A stretch of 64,000 nucleotides of DNA from Alkalimonas delamerensis (GTDB lineage: Bacteria; Pseudomonadota; Gammaproteobacteria; Enterobacterales; Alteromonadaceae). A program made the translations under genes and the position numbers. This document shows positions 36,092-45,562 of this stretch, piece after piece. The stretch covers positions 1-64,000 of the forward strand of contig NZ_JAUZVY010000003.1 of NCBI RefSeq assembly GCF_030717955.1. Reading direction: 5' to 3'. Under the pieces are notes generated by a model. That model did not search any database. It was not told the origin of the DNA and saw only the letters and a list, made by a program, of their open reading frames with translations. How positions within the stretch are numbered: position 1 is the stretch's first letter; the number at the start of each line of letters is the position of its first letter.

Positions 36092-37693
36092 TTACATCCA
36101 GCCCTTGCCACTGCTTTGAGTGTGGTATAGAAGAGTATTTGCGATGGTATCGGCGTCCCGGGCGGGCATGTAGGGCACGGTCAGGCTGCCAGAGGCAAAC
36201 ACCAGTTGCAGGTGCATCAAACCGGCGCGGCGCATCAGCCAGTGCTGCTGGCGGCTGAGTTGCTGCAGCTTGTACAGCGGTAGGCAGTAATAATCCACCC
36301 CGATCACACCACGGCGCAGGTAAAAATACTGCTCATCCATCGCATAGCCAAAGCGGCGCCAGCGCAGCAGCAATAGCCCGAGCAACAGCGCAAAGACTGG
36401 CAGCAGCAGATTGGCCAGCAGGGCATCGTCTGGCCGAAGTGCCCATTGGCTGAGCACCAGTGCCGGCAGCCAGAACAGCAGCACCGAAGGCAGTAAAAAA
36501 CGCCAATTTACCCCTGAAAAGGCGATCCCAGCGCTATTTTGGCCGGGCATGGCTTCGGTCATCAAGGCCGCTGCCTGGGTTGGCGGCAGGGATGGCACCA
36601 TGATTTTGCCCTGACTGGCATGCCCCTGCGCTGCGGCCATCGGGCTGGACTGCACCTGCTCGTAATGCAGATTGCAGCGGCCAAAGACTTTATCCAGCCA
36701 GTCTTGTTGCAGTTGCAGCCATTGCAAACGAGAGGGCCGCATGCTGATCTCATGACGGGTAAAAAGACCACTGCGCCGGATGTAACGTTTTTCGCTGCGG
36801 GTCAGCCGAAAGCCGTAGTAGCTCAGGACCGAAGCGGCAATGGAAAACAAGGTGATCAACAGCATGATCATCAGGGTAAGCGCCAGGACCGCCAGTCCCA
36901 GCCAAAACCAGGACTGCTGCTCCGGGTTAAACCAGTGGGCGATATCCAGCCCAAGCCGCCGCAGCAGCTCGCTGACCAGCTCGGTAATGCGGTTGTAAAA
37001 AGGCGCCGCCAGGCCCAGGGCCAGCAGCAGCCGGTTGTTGCTGATGCCGTACAGCACCAGATCGCCAACCGAGCGCTGACAAAGCAGCTGCTCCTCCGGC
37101 TGAGCGGTTGCGGCTGAATGCTCGGCTGCAGTATCGGGTTCGCTGGCCAGCACCTCGGTGGATGGCAACTCTGTGCTGGCCCCTTGCTGGCGCTGGGTGG
37201 CATAAATGGCTTGTTGCAACTCGGTGGCCAGGGTGTTCGGCAGGGCAGCCAGCCGGGCTTCTTGCTGCCGCGAACCGGCGGTGTCGAGCTGCAGACAAAG
37301 ATGGCCGCTTGGCCGGTAGTACAGCGGCTGCAGCAGACGCACATTCTGAATGCGGCTAAACGGCAGGTTCAACTGGGTTTTTCTGAGCACGCCGGAGCGG
37401 ATTTCCACCGTATCGCCATGGACCCGGAAGCGAAACGCCAGGTAGCGCAGCAAGGCAATCAGCAGCAAGGTTGTCATCAGCAGCAAGAGTCCCAATGCAA
37501 AATAGCCCGGCTCACGCTTAATGCCCTGATAAAACACCAGCAAGGCTGGTGCCAGATAGGCCAGGTTGCCAAAGACGCCCTTGAACAGGCGAAATGCAAA
37601 ATACAGCAGCGCAATCGGCGAAACCCGTTGCCAATGGGTCAGCGATTGCAATTGTGCTTCTGGCCTGACTGGGTTGGCACTCGGTTCAGTCAT
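36092..37693 (-). CDS. bacterial PH-domain membrane protein (YdbT type)
   Basis: A 533-residue membrane protein with several hydrophobic segments (about residues 25-85, 265-300, 405-450) interleaved with three bPH_2 (DUF304) domains, for example YLAFRFRVHGDTVEIRSGVLRKTQLNLPFSRIQNV, whose hallmark is the SRIQNV turn. Function of the family is poorly defined; membrane stress roles are suggested for some Gram-positive members. It overlaps the smaller PH gene by 8 bases, the usual YdbS-YdbT pair. Confidence 0.85.
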   Translation of the reverse strand: MTEPSANPVRPEAQLQSLTHWQRVSPIALLYFAFRLFKGVFGNLAYLAPALLVFYQGIKREPGYFALGLLLLMTTLLLIALLRYLAFRFRVHGDTVEIRSGVLRKTQLNLPFSRIQNVRLLQPLYYRPSGHLCLQLDTAGSRQQEARLAALPNTLATELQQAIYATQRQQGASTELPSTEVLASEPDTAAEHSAATAQPEEQLLCQRSVGDLVLYGISNNRLLLALGLAAPFYNRITELVSELLRRLGLDIAHWFNPEQQSWFWLGLAVLALTLMIMLLITLFSIAASVLSYYGFRLTRSEKRYIRRSGLFTRHEISMRPSRLQWLQLQQDWLDKVFGRCNLHYEQVQSSPMAAAQGHASQGKIMVPSLPPTQAAALMTEAMPGQNSAGIAFSGVNWRFLLPSVLLFWLPALVLSQWALRPDDALLANLLLPVFALLLGLLLLRWRRFGYAMDEQYFYLRRGVIGVDYYCLPLYKLQQLSRQQHWLMRRAGLMHLQLVFASGSLTVPYMPARDADTIANTLLYHTQSSGKGWM

Positions 37694-38243
37694 GCTGGCG
37701 GTTGTCCTTGTGCTGCAGAATAAACTGACGAATTTTCTTCGCCTCCATCAGCGGCAAGCCAGGAATTTCAAAGGTGTGCAGGGCACCTCCGGCGCTGAAT
37801 ACCTGCAAGGTGGCCAGGCCGGCTTTGCGCTCAATGGGACCACGTTTGAGCTCAATGTGCTGAATGCGCAAAATCGGCTGGGTGACACTTTTTTCAAACA
37901 GCAAGCCGCTGCGAAAGCTCAGATCATGCTCGCGCAGTGCATAACGCTTACGCGGGAATGCCAGCCGGCAGTACAGGGTAACCCAAAGGCTGCCGGCAAT
38001 CAGTAAGCCGGCCAGACCCAACAGCAGTTGGTGGTTGGCCTCACTTGGCTGCCAGAAAGGCTGCAGCCAGTAAGCCAGAGTCACCAGCAGCAACAGCAAG
38101 GTGGTGGCGTTATTCAGCCAGAAAGCCAGCTGGCTGTAGCGCGGCGATAAGGGCTGCCATTCCAGCTGCTGCAAGTCGGGAAGCAGGCTGGGGTGCAGCG
38201 GCTCATTGTGAAAAGCGGTTGGGTCGGATGCGCCGGTATCCAT
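37686..38243 (-). CDS. bacterial PH-domain membrane protein (YdbS type)
   Basis: A 185-residue protein with two close membrane segments (about residues 45-90) and one bPH_2 domain (KRYALREHDLSFRSGLLFEKSVTQPILRIQHIEL). It is the short partner of the YdbT-like gene downstream and is likely expressed with it. Confidence 0.85.
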   Translation of the reverse strand: MDTGASDPTAFHNEPLHPSLLPDLQQLEWQPLSPRYSQLAFWLNNATTLLLLLVTLAYWLQPFWQPSEANHQLLLGLAGLLIAGSLWVTLYCRLAFPRKRYALREHDLSFRSGLLFEKSVTQPILRIQHIELKRGPIERKAGLATLQVFSAGGALHTFEIPGLPLMEAKKIRQFILQHKDNRQHD

Positions 38244-38463
38244 GCTGCGATCTTTTGTTGACCATGGGTAAGCAGAATACTAACTGATTTTTTTGCAGCC
38301 GACTATGTCAACAGCTTTCGAAAACAGCTGACGGCAAACGGTTGTGCATCGGATCAGGCCTGGGGGCTCGGCATCCACTGCCAGATGACTACCTGGCAGC
38401 TTCAGCTGCCTCAACAGCCATGGCGAAGCGGCCGGTGCTCACCCTTTGCTCAGTGACGGGCAC
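38244..38463. other. intergenic region
   Basis: Holds the likely upstream region of the PH-gene pair and one hairpin, CTGCCAG/CTGGCAG (38378-38384 and 38393-38399), without a T run. I see no gene. Confidence 0.4.
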
Positions 38464-38985
38464 TTACTCCGCTTCGGTGACGAAGGGGCGCAGCAGCTGA
38501 AACAGCTCTCGGTAGGCTTTGGGGGGCTGCTGTTTTTGCTGTTCCTTTTGCGCCTGCCGGATCAGTTGGCGCAGTTGTTGGACGTCCACTTCCGGGTACT
38601 CGGCGACAAAGGCGGTGACGGCGTCTTTTTCGGTCAGCAAGCGATCCCGCCACTGCTCAACCAAATGAAACTTGCGGGTAGCCGCCTGGTTGGTGTTGCG
38701 GATCAGCGCCAGAGCCTGCTCAATCGGCTCGATATCACGGCTGCGCATTAAGCGGCCAATAAACTGGATGTGTCGGCGCAGTGCCTCGCGTTTTTTCGCC
38801 AGCTTATCCGCCAGCAGCAGAGCATCCCGCAGCTCCTCGTCCAGCGGCACTTTGGCACGCGATGCCGGTGGCAGGGCGACCAGCTCTTCGCCGAGCTGTT
38901 GCAGCGCATCCATTTCGCGTTTGACCTGGGTTTTGCTTTTCAGGACTTCGTCTTCATCCCAGTCACCGTGGAGAAATTCTGTCAT
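38464..38985 (-). CDS. yjgA: ribosome-associated protein YjgA/DarP
   Basis: A 173-residue, highly charged helical protein: SKTQVKREMDALQQLGEELVALP and the RRHIQFIGRLMR stretch are characteristic of YjgA (DarP), which joins late 50S assembly. It is divergent from pmbA, the same pairing as in E. coli. Confidence 0.95.
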   Translation of the reverse strand: MTEFLHGDWDEDEVLKSKTQVKREMDALQQLGEELVALPPASRAKVPLDEELRDALLLADKLAKKREALRRHIQFIGRLMRSRDIEPIEQALALIRNTNQAATRKFHLVEQWRDRLLTEKDAVTAFVAEYPEVDVQQLRQLIRQAQKEQQKQQPPKAYRELFQLLRPFVTEAE

Positions 38986-39091
38986 CTTGTCACTTATCTG
39001 AGTACACTATATGCCATCATTATAACGTATCGCGGTGGGAAAGAGCAGCGCCTTGCAACGAGCGAGCTCTTTATTGCAATAACGAGGGGCT

Positions 39092-40450
39092 ATGCAAGCA
39101 TCACAGCAGCACATACAGCAAGATATCCAGCAGGAAATTGCGGAAGTCAAAGAAGCGGTCAGCCAGGTGCTGGCGCATGCGAAACAGCTGGGGGCCAGCA
39201 GCGCTGAGGCGTCGATGAGTCGTACCCGTGGCCTGAGCGTGGAAACCCGTCATGGTGAGGTGGAAACCCTGGAGTTTAACCAGGATGGTGGCCTTGGCAT
39301 CAGTTTGTATTTTGGTCAGCGCAAAGGCTCGGCATCCACAGCCGATCTGAGCCCGCAGGCATTGAAACGCACGGTAGAAGCTGCGGTCGATATTGCCCGC
39401 TACACCTCGGAAGACCCATGCGCCGGTGTGGCGGAAGCCGGTTGGCTGGAGTTTAACCCGCCAGAACTGGATTTGTTTCACCCGCACCAGGTGGATACCA
39501 GCGACGCCATTGCCAGCTGTGCCCGCGCCGAGCAAGCAGCATTTGATTACGACAGCCGCATTGTCAATTCCGAAGGGGCGTCGTTCTCGTCGCATCAGGG
39601 CATCAAAGTCTATGGCAACAGCCATGGTCAACTGGTGGGCTACCCCAGCAGCCGGCACAGCATCAGCTGCGTGATGATCGGCAAATCCGAGCAGGACATG
39701 CAGCGCGATTACAGCTACAGCGTGCAGCGCGACTTTGCCAAACTACTGAGCCCGGAGCAGATCGGGCGTGAGGCGGCCGAGGAAACGGTCGCCCGCCTGG
39801 ATGCACGTCAGGTACCGACTCAGAAAGTACCGGTGATTTTCCGGGCCGATATTGCCAGCAGCTTATTCGGCCATCTGGTCAGCGCCATCAGCGGTGGCAG
39901 CATTTACCGTCAGTCCAGCTTTTTGCTCGATAAGCTCGGTCAGCGTATTTTCCCGGAGCATCTGACCATTGTGGAGCGACCGCATTTGTTGCAAGGGCTG
40001 GCGTCCAGTCCCTTTGATGCCGAAGGGGTGAAAACCCGCGACTTAGCCGTGATTGAACAAGGGGTGCTGACCAGCTGGCTGTTGACCAGCTACTCAGCCC
40101 GTAAGCTGGGTCTGGCCAGTACCGGCCATGCCGGTGGCATCCACAACTGGCAGGTGCAGCATGGCGAGCAGGATCTGGCGGCGCTCTGCCAGCAGATGGG
40201 GCGCGGCCTGTTGGTCACCGAGCTGATGGGGCAGGGGGTTAATACCGTGACCGGGGATTATTCCCGTGGCGCGGCTGGCTTTTGGGTGGAAAACGGCGAG
40301 ATCCAGTTTCCGGTCGCCGAAGTCACCATAGCCGGCAACCTGAACGAGCTGTTTCAGCGCCTTGTTGCTGTTGGCAAGGATGTCGATATCCGGGGCGCGG
40401 TGCAGACCGGCTCGGTGCTGATTGAATCAATGCAAGTGGCCGGGCATTAG
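39092..40450 (+). CDS. pmbA: metalloprotease partner TldE/PmbA
   Basis: A 452-residue TldE/PmbA protein, the partner of TldD (26107-27546). It has the U62 family N-terminal domain (RTRGLSVETRHGEVETLEFNQD) and C-terminal MGQGVNTVTGDYSRGAAGFWVENG, and no HExxxH zinc site, as known for TldE. Start ATG 39092 is preceded by a purine-rich GAGGGG. Ends before a strong bidirectional terminator. Confidence 0.96.
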   Translation: MQASQQHIQQDIQQEIAEVKEAVSQVLAHAKQLGASSAEASMSRTRGLSVETRHGEVETLEFNQDGGLGISLYFGQRKGSASTADLSPQALKRTVEAAVDIARYTSEDPCAGVAEAGWLEFNPPELDLFHPHQVDTSDAIASCARAEQAAFDYDSRIVNSEGASFSSHQGIKVYGNSHGQLVGYPSSRHSISCVMIGKSEQDMQRDYSYSVQRDFAKLLSPEQIGREAAEETVARLDARQVPTQKVPVIFRADIASSLFGHLVSAISGGSIYRQSSFLLDKLGQRIFPEHLTIVERPHLLQGLASSPFDAEGVKTRDLAVIEQGVLTSWLLTSYSARKLGLASTGHAGGIHNWQVQHGEQDLAALCQQMGRGLLVTELMGQGVNTVTGDYSRGAAGFWVENGEIQFPVAEVTIAGNLNELFQRLVAVGKDVDIRGAVQTGSVLIESMQVAGH

Positions 40451-40477
40451 CGCCGCACTTGCAAGTGAAGTTACCGA

Positions 40478-40503
40478 AGCAGGCCCGCACTAACGGGCCT
40501 GCT
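40478..40503. terminator. bidirectional terminator between pmbA and the DUF3149 gene
   Basis: AGCAGGCCCG/CGGGCCTGCT (40478-40487 and 40494-40503) with a 6-base loop between convergent genes; a short T-containing tail follows on the plus strand. Confidence 0.8.
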
Positions 40504-40505
40504 GC

Positions 40506-40646
40506 TTATTTAGCCTGCTGTTCGTCGTGGTCAATCTTGTAGAGAAAGTACACCGCATAAAAGATGCAGAGGCCAATCACAATGGCGAGGCCAGAAAAGG
40601 AAATAAAGATCACCGGATCCGATATAAATTCTTGCCACAGGTTCAT
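40506..40646 (-). CDS. DUF3149-type small membrane protein
   Basis: A 46-residue protein opening MNLWQEFISDPVIFISFSGL, with one membrane helix (about residues 11-36) and a charged tail (KIDHDEQQAK). The start is backed by a strong AGGAGGAG ribosome site. The size, NLW start and DPVI motif match the DUF3149 family as I recall it. Function unknown. Confidence 0.8.
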   Translation of the reverse strand: MNLWQEFISDPVIFISFSGLAIVIGLCIFYAVYFLYKIDHDEQQAK

Positions 40647-40741
40647 GGGATGCTCCTCCTGTCTGATAACTGCACTCAGTGTAGAAGCAAGTGGTTGGAT
40701 AAAAACTGACCTGGATCAAGCTTTGCGGTCAGCTTGCTGGC

Positions 40742-41194
40742 TTAGCTGGAGAGGCTTTGACGCAGATCAAACAACAGGGGATGCCAATGGGCGCTGGATG
40801 GGGTCAGCTGTGTTAAATAAGCAGCAATCAAATCGGCATCTTGACCGGTTGTAAGCTCTGGCAAGGCAGCAAGCAAGGCTTGCTGCTCCAGCTGCTCGGC
40901 AACCAGCTCGGCCTGCAACAAGGCCGCTTTGATGGCCGGCTGAGTGCTCAGGCGGCGGCGCAAGTGACGAATTGGCTGGGTGTAGCTGCGATTGGGCCCG
41001 GCGACCGCCTGGTGCAGCTGGTCAATCTGCTGTGGCGTTAAGATCCAGTGCTGCTGCTCGGCATAGAGCAACAGCAGCAGCAGATTGACATTGGCACCCA
41101 GTTCATCCTGCAAGCGCAACAAGGGCTGCTGAATGCCTGGGTAGCTGGCAAGACAGAATTGCCAGAATTGCTCTGTGCTGGGCCCTTTAACCAT
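40742..41194 (-). CDS. TIGR02444/DUF2390 family protein
   Basis: A 150-residue helical protein starting near FWQFCLASYPGIQQPLLRLQDELGANVNLLLLLLY, the pattern of the TIGR02444 (DUF2390) family, which often lies beside this ABC-F gene in gammaproteobacteria. It overlaps the ABC-F gene by 8 bases and should be co-transcribed. Function unknown. Confidence 0.82.
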   Translation of the reverse strand: MVKGPSTEQFWQFCLASYPGIQQPLLRLQDELGANVNLLLLLLYAEQQHWILTPQQIDQLHQAVAGPNRSYTQPIRHLRRRLSTQPAIKAALLQAELVAEQLEQQALLAALPELTTGQDADLIAAYLTQLTPSSAHWHPLLFDLRQSLSS

Positions 41195-43088
41195 GCTGCT
41201 GCCAGAAACTTTGCTCGGTTTGTTCCAGCTCGTCCTGCAGCAAGAACCAGTCTTCTTCCACCTGTGCCAAGGTTTTGCTGGCGCTGGCTTGCTCGGCCAG
41301 CCGTTCGGTCAGCTCGGCTTTACGCGCCGCTTCGTACAGTTCTGGCTCTGCCAGTAGTTGCTCCAGCTCAGTCAGTCGGGCCGTTAACTGCTCTTGTTGG
41401 GCCTCGGCCTGCTCCAGCTTCTTCTTTAGTGGCCGCAGCAAATTACGCAGCTCGGCTTCGAGGCGCTTTTGATCTTTGCGTTGGCTGGCACTGTCTGGCT
41501 TTGCCTCGGATGGCGTGCTTTGTTTGCGGCTGTCTTGCTGCAACCACTGGTAGTAATCCTGCAAATCACCGGCAAAAGGGGCTACCTTGCCATCGGCCAC
41601 CAGATAAAACTCATCGGTGGTGCTGGTCAGCAGGTGACGATCGTGCGACACCACCACAATGGCACCCTCAAAATCCTGCAATGCCATCACGATGGCTTCG
41701 CGCATATCCAGATCCAGGTGGTTGGTCGGTTCATCCAGCAGCAGCAAGTTGGGGCGTTGATACACCAGCAGGGCCAGTACCAGCCGGGCTTTTTCGCCAC
41801 CGGAAAAAGGTGCGCAGGGCTCCAGCGCTTTATCGCCATGAAAGCCAAAGCCACCTAGAAAATCACGCAGGCTTTGCTCGCTGGCGGCCGGATCCAGCCG
41901 TTGCAATTGCAGCAGGGCTGAGTCGCTTGGGCGCAGCGTTTCCAGCTGGTGCTGGGCAAAATAGCCCAGACTGATGCCGCTGGCGGTCCATAGTTCACCG
42001 GCCTGGGCCGGAAGGTTGCCGGCAAGGTGCTTGATCAGCGTCGACTTACCGGCGCCGTTACGGCCCAACAAGCCAATGCGGCTGCCCGGCAGCAGCTGAA
42101 AATTGATGTTGTGCAAAATGGTGTGATCGCCATAGCCTAACTGCACCTTTTCCAGCTTCAGCAGCGGGTTTGGTAAGGCTTTGGGGGGGCGAAAGGCAAA
42201 GCTGAAAGGCGAGTCGACATGAGCCGGCGCCAGTAGGGTCATGCGCTCTAAGGCTTTCACCCGGCTTTGCGCTTGCTTGGCCTTCGAGGCTTTGGCTTTA
42301 AAACGGTCGATAAACTGCTGCAAGTGCGCCACTTGCTGCTGCTGTTTCTCGAACATGGATTGCTGCTGCGCCAGCCGCTCTGCCCGTTGGCGCTCAAACT
42401 GGCTGTAGTTGCCCTTGTACAGCTGCACCTGCTGGCGCTCGATGTGGATAATGCTGTCGGTGACGGCATCGAGAAAGTCGCGGTCGTGGCTGATTAGCAG
42501 CAAGGTGCCATCGTAGCTTTGCAGGTATTTTTCCAACCAGAGTACGGCATCCAGATCGAGGTGGTTGGTGGGCTCATCCAACAGCAACAGCTGGGAGGGC
42601 TTCATCAGCGCCCGCGCCAGATTCAGCCGCATGCGCCAGCCACCCGAGAAGGATTTCACCGGCTGTTGCTGCATGGCACCATCAAAGCCCAGCCCTGCCA
42701 GCAGAATGCCGGCTTTGGCCTCGGCGCTGTAGCCACCCAGTTGTTCAATCTGCTGGTGCGCCTGCGCTAACTGCTCACCGTCACCGCCTTGCTTCAGTAA
42801 CTGCAGTAAAGGATACAGGGTTTCATCGCCCTGCAACACATAGTCCATCGCCGGGCAATCCAGCGCAGGTGTTTCCTGCGCTACCGTCGAGATGGCCCAA
42901 CTGGCCGGAATGCTGAGCTCACCGGCATCGGGCGCCAGCTGGCCCAAAAAGCAGGCAAATAAAGACGACTTGCCGCAGCCATTGGCGCCAATAATACCGA
43001 TTTTCTGGCCGGGAAAGATGGTCAGGTTGGCATCGCTGAACAGGGCTTTGCTGCCACGGCGTAATTCAAGGTGTTGCAGTTGGATCAT
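41187..43088 (-). CDS. yheS: ABC-F family ATPase (YheS type)
   Basis: A 633-residue soluble protein with two ABC ATPase domains and no membrane part: Walker A GANGCGKSS and GRNGAGKST, signatures SFSGGWRMRL and PFSGGEKARL, Walker B LLLLDEPTNHLDLD twice, an ABC-F linker between them and a C-terminal coiled coil (about 540-630). YheS-like ABC-F proteins act on stalled ribosomes. The start is ATG 43088 (MIQLQHLEL); an extension to 43142 has no homology. Confidence 0.93.
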   Translation of the reverse strand: MIQLQHLELRRGSKALFSDANLTIFPGQKIGIIGANGCGKSSLFACFLGQLAPDAGELSIPASWAISTVAQETPALDCPAMDYVLQGDETLYPLLQLLKQGGDGEQLAQAHQQIEQLGGYSAEAKAGILLAGLGFDGAMQQQPVKSFSGGWRMRLNLARALMKPSQLLLLDEPTNHLDLDAVLWLEKYLQSYDGTLLLISHDRDFLDAVTDSIIHIERQQVQLYKGNYSQFERQRAERLAQQQSMFEKQQQQVAHLQQFIDRFKAKASKAKQAQSRVKALERMTLLAPAHVDSPFSFAFRPPKALPNPLLKLEKVQLGYGDHTILHNINFQLLPGSRIGLLGRNGAGKSTLIKHLAGNLPAQAGELWTASGISLGYFAQHQLETLRPSDSALLQLQRLDPAASEQSLRDFLGGFGFHGDKALEPCAPFSGGEKARLVLALLVYQRPNLLLLDEPTNHLDLDMREAIVMALQDFEGAIVVVSHDRHLLTSTTDEFYLVADGKVAPFAGDLQDYYQWLQQDSRKQSTPSEAKPDSASQRKDQKRLEAELRNLLRPLKKKLEQAEAQQEQLTARLTELEQLLAEPELYEAARKAELTERLAEQASASKTLAQVEEDWFLLQDELEQTEQSFWQQHG

Positions 43089-43143
43089 GAAAGCATCTCG
43101 GTTGCGGGATGGCACAAAGCAATGAGTATACCTGAAGTGCACT

Positions 43144-43172
43144 GATCACAGCGAGCCTGGCTGGTGTATAAT
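43144..43172 (+). promoter_or_regulatory. yheV promoter
   Basis: A perfect TATAAT at 43167-43172, 26 bases before the start codon; a weak -35 (GATCAC) lies 17 bases upstream. Confidence 0.55.
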
Positions 43173-43198
43173 GCACGAAACCGGAGGAACTAAGCTGC

Positions 43199-43405
43199 AT
43201 GACAACCCGTAAGAAAAAACGCTTTATCGCTGGCGCAACCTGCCCCAAATGCCATGCCATGGACAGCATGATGTTGTTTTTAGAGCACAATGTGGAAAAG
43301 GTGGAGTGTGTGCAGTGCGGCTACCAGATGACGCAGCCAGATGCGAAGGTGAGCAAGGCCGCAGGCAGCAGCGAGCAATTGATTGGGGTCTTCAAGCCTG
43401 AGTAA
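43199..43405 (+). CDS. yheV: YheV family zinc-ribbon protein
   Basis: A 68-residue protein with a zinc ribbon, CPKC-x(23)-CVQC, and the KKRFIAGA opening known from YheV. GGAGG precedes the start. Function unknown; it keeps its usual place near yheS, slyX and fkpA. Confidence 0.93.
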   Translation: MTTRKKKRFIAGATCPKCHAMDSMMLFLEHNVEKVECVQCGYQMTQPDAKVSKAAGSSEQLIGVFKPE

Positions 43406-43423
43406 TTGCCTGCTACAGCCGCA

Positions 43424-43663
43424 TCAATAATGCGGCGGCGGCGGTTCTTGCTCTTGCGGCATCAGTTCATCCTGATCCTGCCGCTGTAACTGCTTCGCCA
43501 ACAGCAGCACCTGCTGCTGCAACAACTTAATTTGCTTTTGGTGCTGCAGCAACTCTTTGCTCAGATGCTGCATGGCATCGTCCTGAAAAGCAATTTTACT
43601 TTCCAGCTCGATAATGTGAAGTTCTAACTCATCCGGCTTGGTGTCACTCATGGGGCTACTCAT
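43424..43663 (-). CDS. slyX: SlyX family protein
   Basis: A 79-residue coiled-coil protein (ELHIIELESKIAFQDDAMQHL) ending in a Pro-rich tail PPPPHY, as usual for SlyX. Start 43663 or the internal Met at 43651. Function unknown. A hairpin GCCGCAT/ATGCGGC (43418-43436) covers its 3' end, convergent with yheV. Confidence 0.92.
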   Translation of the reverse strand: MSSPMSDTKPDELELHIIELESKIAFQDDAMQHLSKELLQHQKQIKLLQQQVLLLAKQLQRQDQDELMPQEQEPPPPHY

Positions 43664-43697
43664 CGTTGGCTGCGGCAGGCAAGTCTACGCAATGCCA

Positions 43698-44702
43698 TTA
43701 AGGGCTGTCCAGTTGGATCTGCCAAACCTCTGCCAGACCGCTGGAGCTTTCACTGATTAATTGATCCGGGCCGAAAAAGGCCACGGCATGCACGGCTGCA
43801 CTGGGTGGGCGACTGCCGACTCGCGGTGACACCCGCCAGCGCTGCAGCTCCCGACCCGTTTGCACATCCCACAAGGCTAAATTGCGGCTGGGTGCCCCGG
43901 TAGCCAGCCAGCGGCCATCGTCGCTAAAACGCACCGCACTGAAAATTTGCTGGCGGGCGATAAATTGCAGCTGGCTGATCAACTGACCGGTCTGAATATC
44001 CCAAATCTGCGCTGTGCTTTGGCTGTCGGCGGTAAAGGCAAAACGGCCTTGTGGGTCTAAAGCGACTTTGGTAACCCGGCTTGGGTGTGGGAAGCTGTGA
44101 ATGATTTGCGCGCTCTCGGTATCCCACAGGTAGGCCATGTAATCGTTGCCGCCGGTCAGGGCAAAACGGCCATTGGGCGAGATAGCCACGCTGTTGATAC
44201 GCTCGCTGTGGCCTAAGAACAACAAACGGCGCCCGCTTTCAAAGGTAATGTGCAGCACATTGCCATTGCTTTTGCCTATGAGAAGCTGACGACCACGGTG
44301 AGAAATCGCCACATCGCGCACCGAGGACTCATCCAGCTGCCAGTAGCCAACATTTTCGCCATCGGCTATGCGCCATAGCGCAAAGTTGGTGCGGTCGGCA
44401 CTGACCACATGGCTGTTGTCCGGGCTGATGGCCAGCGCAAACACAATGTTTTCATCGGCGTCGCGGTGGTTCCACTGATACATCAGTCCCTGGCGCTCGG
44501 TATCCCAGATGGTGATGCCGTGCTGAACGGAGGATTGCACCGCATAGCGGCCATCGCTGGATAGGGCGGCGGCATAGGTTGCCTGAGCGGCATGTTTCCA
44601 TTGCTGCACCGGGGTGGTTTCAACCCGGCTGCAATTGGCTAACAGCAGTGGCAACAGGAAAATTGCCAGATATTTGCTGCGATGGCTTAACCTCATCTGC
44701 AC
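43698..44702 (-). CDS. WD40-repeat lipoprotein
   Basis: A 334-residue lipoprotein: lipobox LLANC (Cys about residue 24), then six to seven WD40-like blades recognisable by repeated SPDNSHVVSADRTNFALWRI- and GRFALTGGNDYMAYLWD-type stretches. The same kind of protein occurs beside slyX/fkpA in related marine gammaproteobacteria. Probably a periplasmic-side beta-propeller of unknown partner. Confidence 0.85.
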   Translation of the reverse strand: MQMRLSHRSKYLAIFLLPLLLANCSRVETTPVQQWKHAAQATYAAALSSDGRYAVQSSVQHGITIWDTERQGLMYQWNHRDADENIVFALAISPDNSHVVSADRTNFALWRIADGENVGYWQLDESSVRDVAISHRGRQLLIGKSNGNVLHITFESGRRLLFLGHSERINSVAISPNGRFALTGGNDYMAYLWDTESAQIIHSFPHPSRVTKVALDPQGRFAFTADSQSTAQIWDIQTGQLISQLQFIARQQIFSAVRFSDDGRWLATGAPSRNLALWDVQTGRELQRWRVSPRVGSRPPSAAVHAVAFFGPDQLISESSSGLAEVWQIQLDSP

Positions 44703-44776
44703 AAACCGTTAGTATAGGTGGATGATTAAAATCATAACACAATGAGCAGTTTCGGCTGCCCGAATTGGAGAAAATA

Positions 44777-45514
44777 ATGCGCGTAACAACCAAACTCAGC
44801 CTGGTGGCTGCTTCTGTGCTGGCTCTGGCCGCTTGTCAACCAGCTTCTGTATCCGACGAAGGCCCGGTCACGCTGGACTCTGAAACCCAAAAACAATCCT
44901 ACAGCTTTGGTGTATCGGCTGGTTATTACATTGAAAATGCAGTGGCCGAGCACAAGGCGATGGGCATTGAATTGGATGCCGAGCTGATTGTCCGTGGTAT
45001 GAAAGACGCCATTGCGGGGCAAGCCTTGGTGAATGAAGACGAGATCCAACAGCACCTGATGGCGCTGGATCAAAGCTTCCGGGAAAAGCAAGAGCAGCAA
45101 GCCGAAGCGGCTGCGGCAGAAGCGCAAGCGGTAGGCCAGCGTTTTCTGGCTGACAATGCCAGCAAAGAAGGGGTGCAAGTCACGGATTCAGGCTTGCAGT
45201 TCGAAGTACTTGAGCAAGGCGATGGTGCCAAGCCTGCTGCTGAAGACACCGTCAAAGTGCATTACCAAGGCACTCTGATTGATGGCACTGTGTTTGACAG
45301 CTCCTACGAGCGTGGCGAGCCAATTGAATTCCCATTGAACCGGGTGATCCCAGGCTGGACCGAAGGGGTGCAGCTGATGAATGTGGGCTCCAAGTTCCGC
45401 TTTACCATCCCATCGGAACTGGCGTACGGTTCCCGTGATATGGGTGTGATCCCACCGAACAGCGTGCTGGTGTTTGAAGTGGAACTGCTGGACATCAAAA
45501 AAGCTGGCGAATAA
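44777..45514 (+). CDS. fkpA: FKBP-type peptidyl-prolyl isomerase FkpA, lipoprotein form
   Basis: A 245-residue periplasmic folding factor: signal with lipobox LAAC (about residue 20), helical dimerisation domain (about 30-135) and a C-terminal FKBP domain (KVHYQGTLIDGTVFDSSYERGEP, VIPGWTEGVQLM, PPNSVLVFEVELLDI). The start is ATG 44777 with GGAG 6 bases upstream. The lipobox differs from E. coli FkpA, which is soluble. Confidence 0.94.
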   Translation: MRVTTKLSLVAASVLALAACQPASVSDEGPVTLDSETQKQSYSFGVSAGYYIENAVAEHKAMGIELDAELIVRGMKDAIAGQALVNEDEIQQHLMALDQSFREKQEQQAEAAAAEAQAVGQRFLADNASKEGVQVTDSGLQFEVLEQGDGAKPAAEDTVKVHYQGTLIDGTVFDSSYERGEPIEFPLNRVIPGWTEGVQLMNVGSKFRFTIPSELAYGSRDMGVIPPNSVLVFEVELLDIKKAGE

Positions 45515-45530
45515 GTCGCGTAGTCACAAC

Positions 45531-45560
45531 AAAAAGGGCAGCTCATTGGCTGCCCTTTTT
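45531..45560. terminator. bidirectional terminator between fkpA and rsd
   Basis: A perfect stem AAAAAGGGCAGC/GCTGCCCTTTTT with a 6-base loop between convergent genes; poly-T on both strands. Confidence 0.95.
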
Positions 45561-45562
45561 GA

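Noticed and set aside
36539..37117. Plus-strand frame of 192 codons inside the YdbT-like gene
   Set aside because: It lies opposite a gene with clear bPH domains and membrane segments; the plus-strand translation is Gln/Pro-rich without recognisable features.
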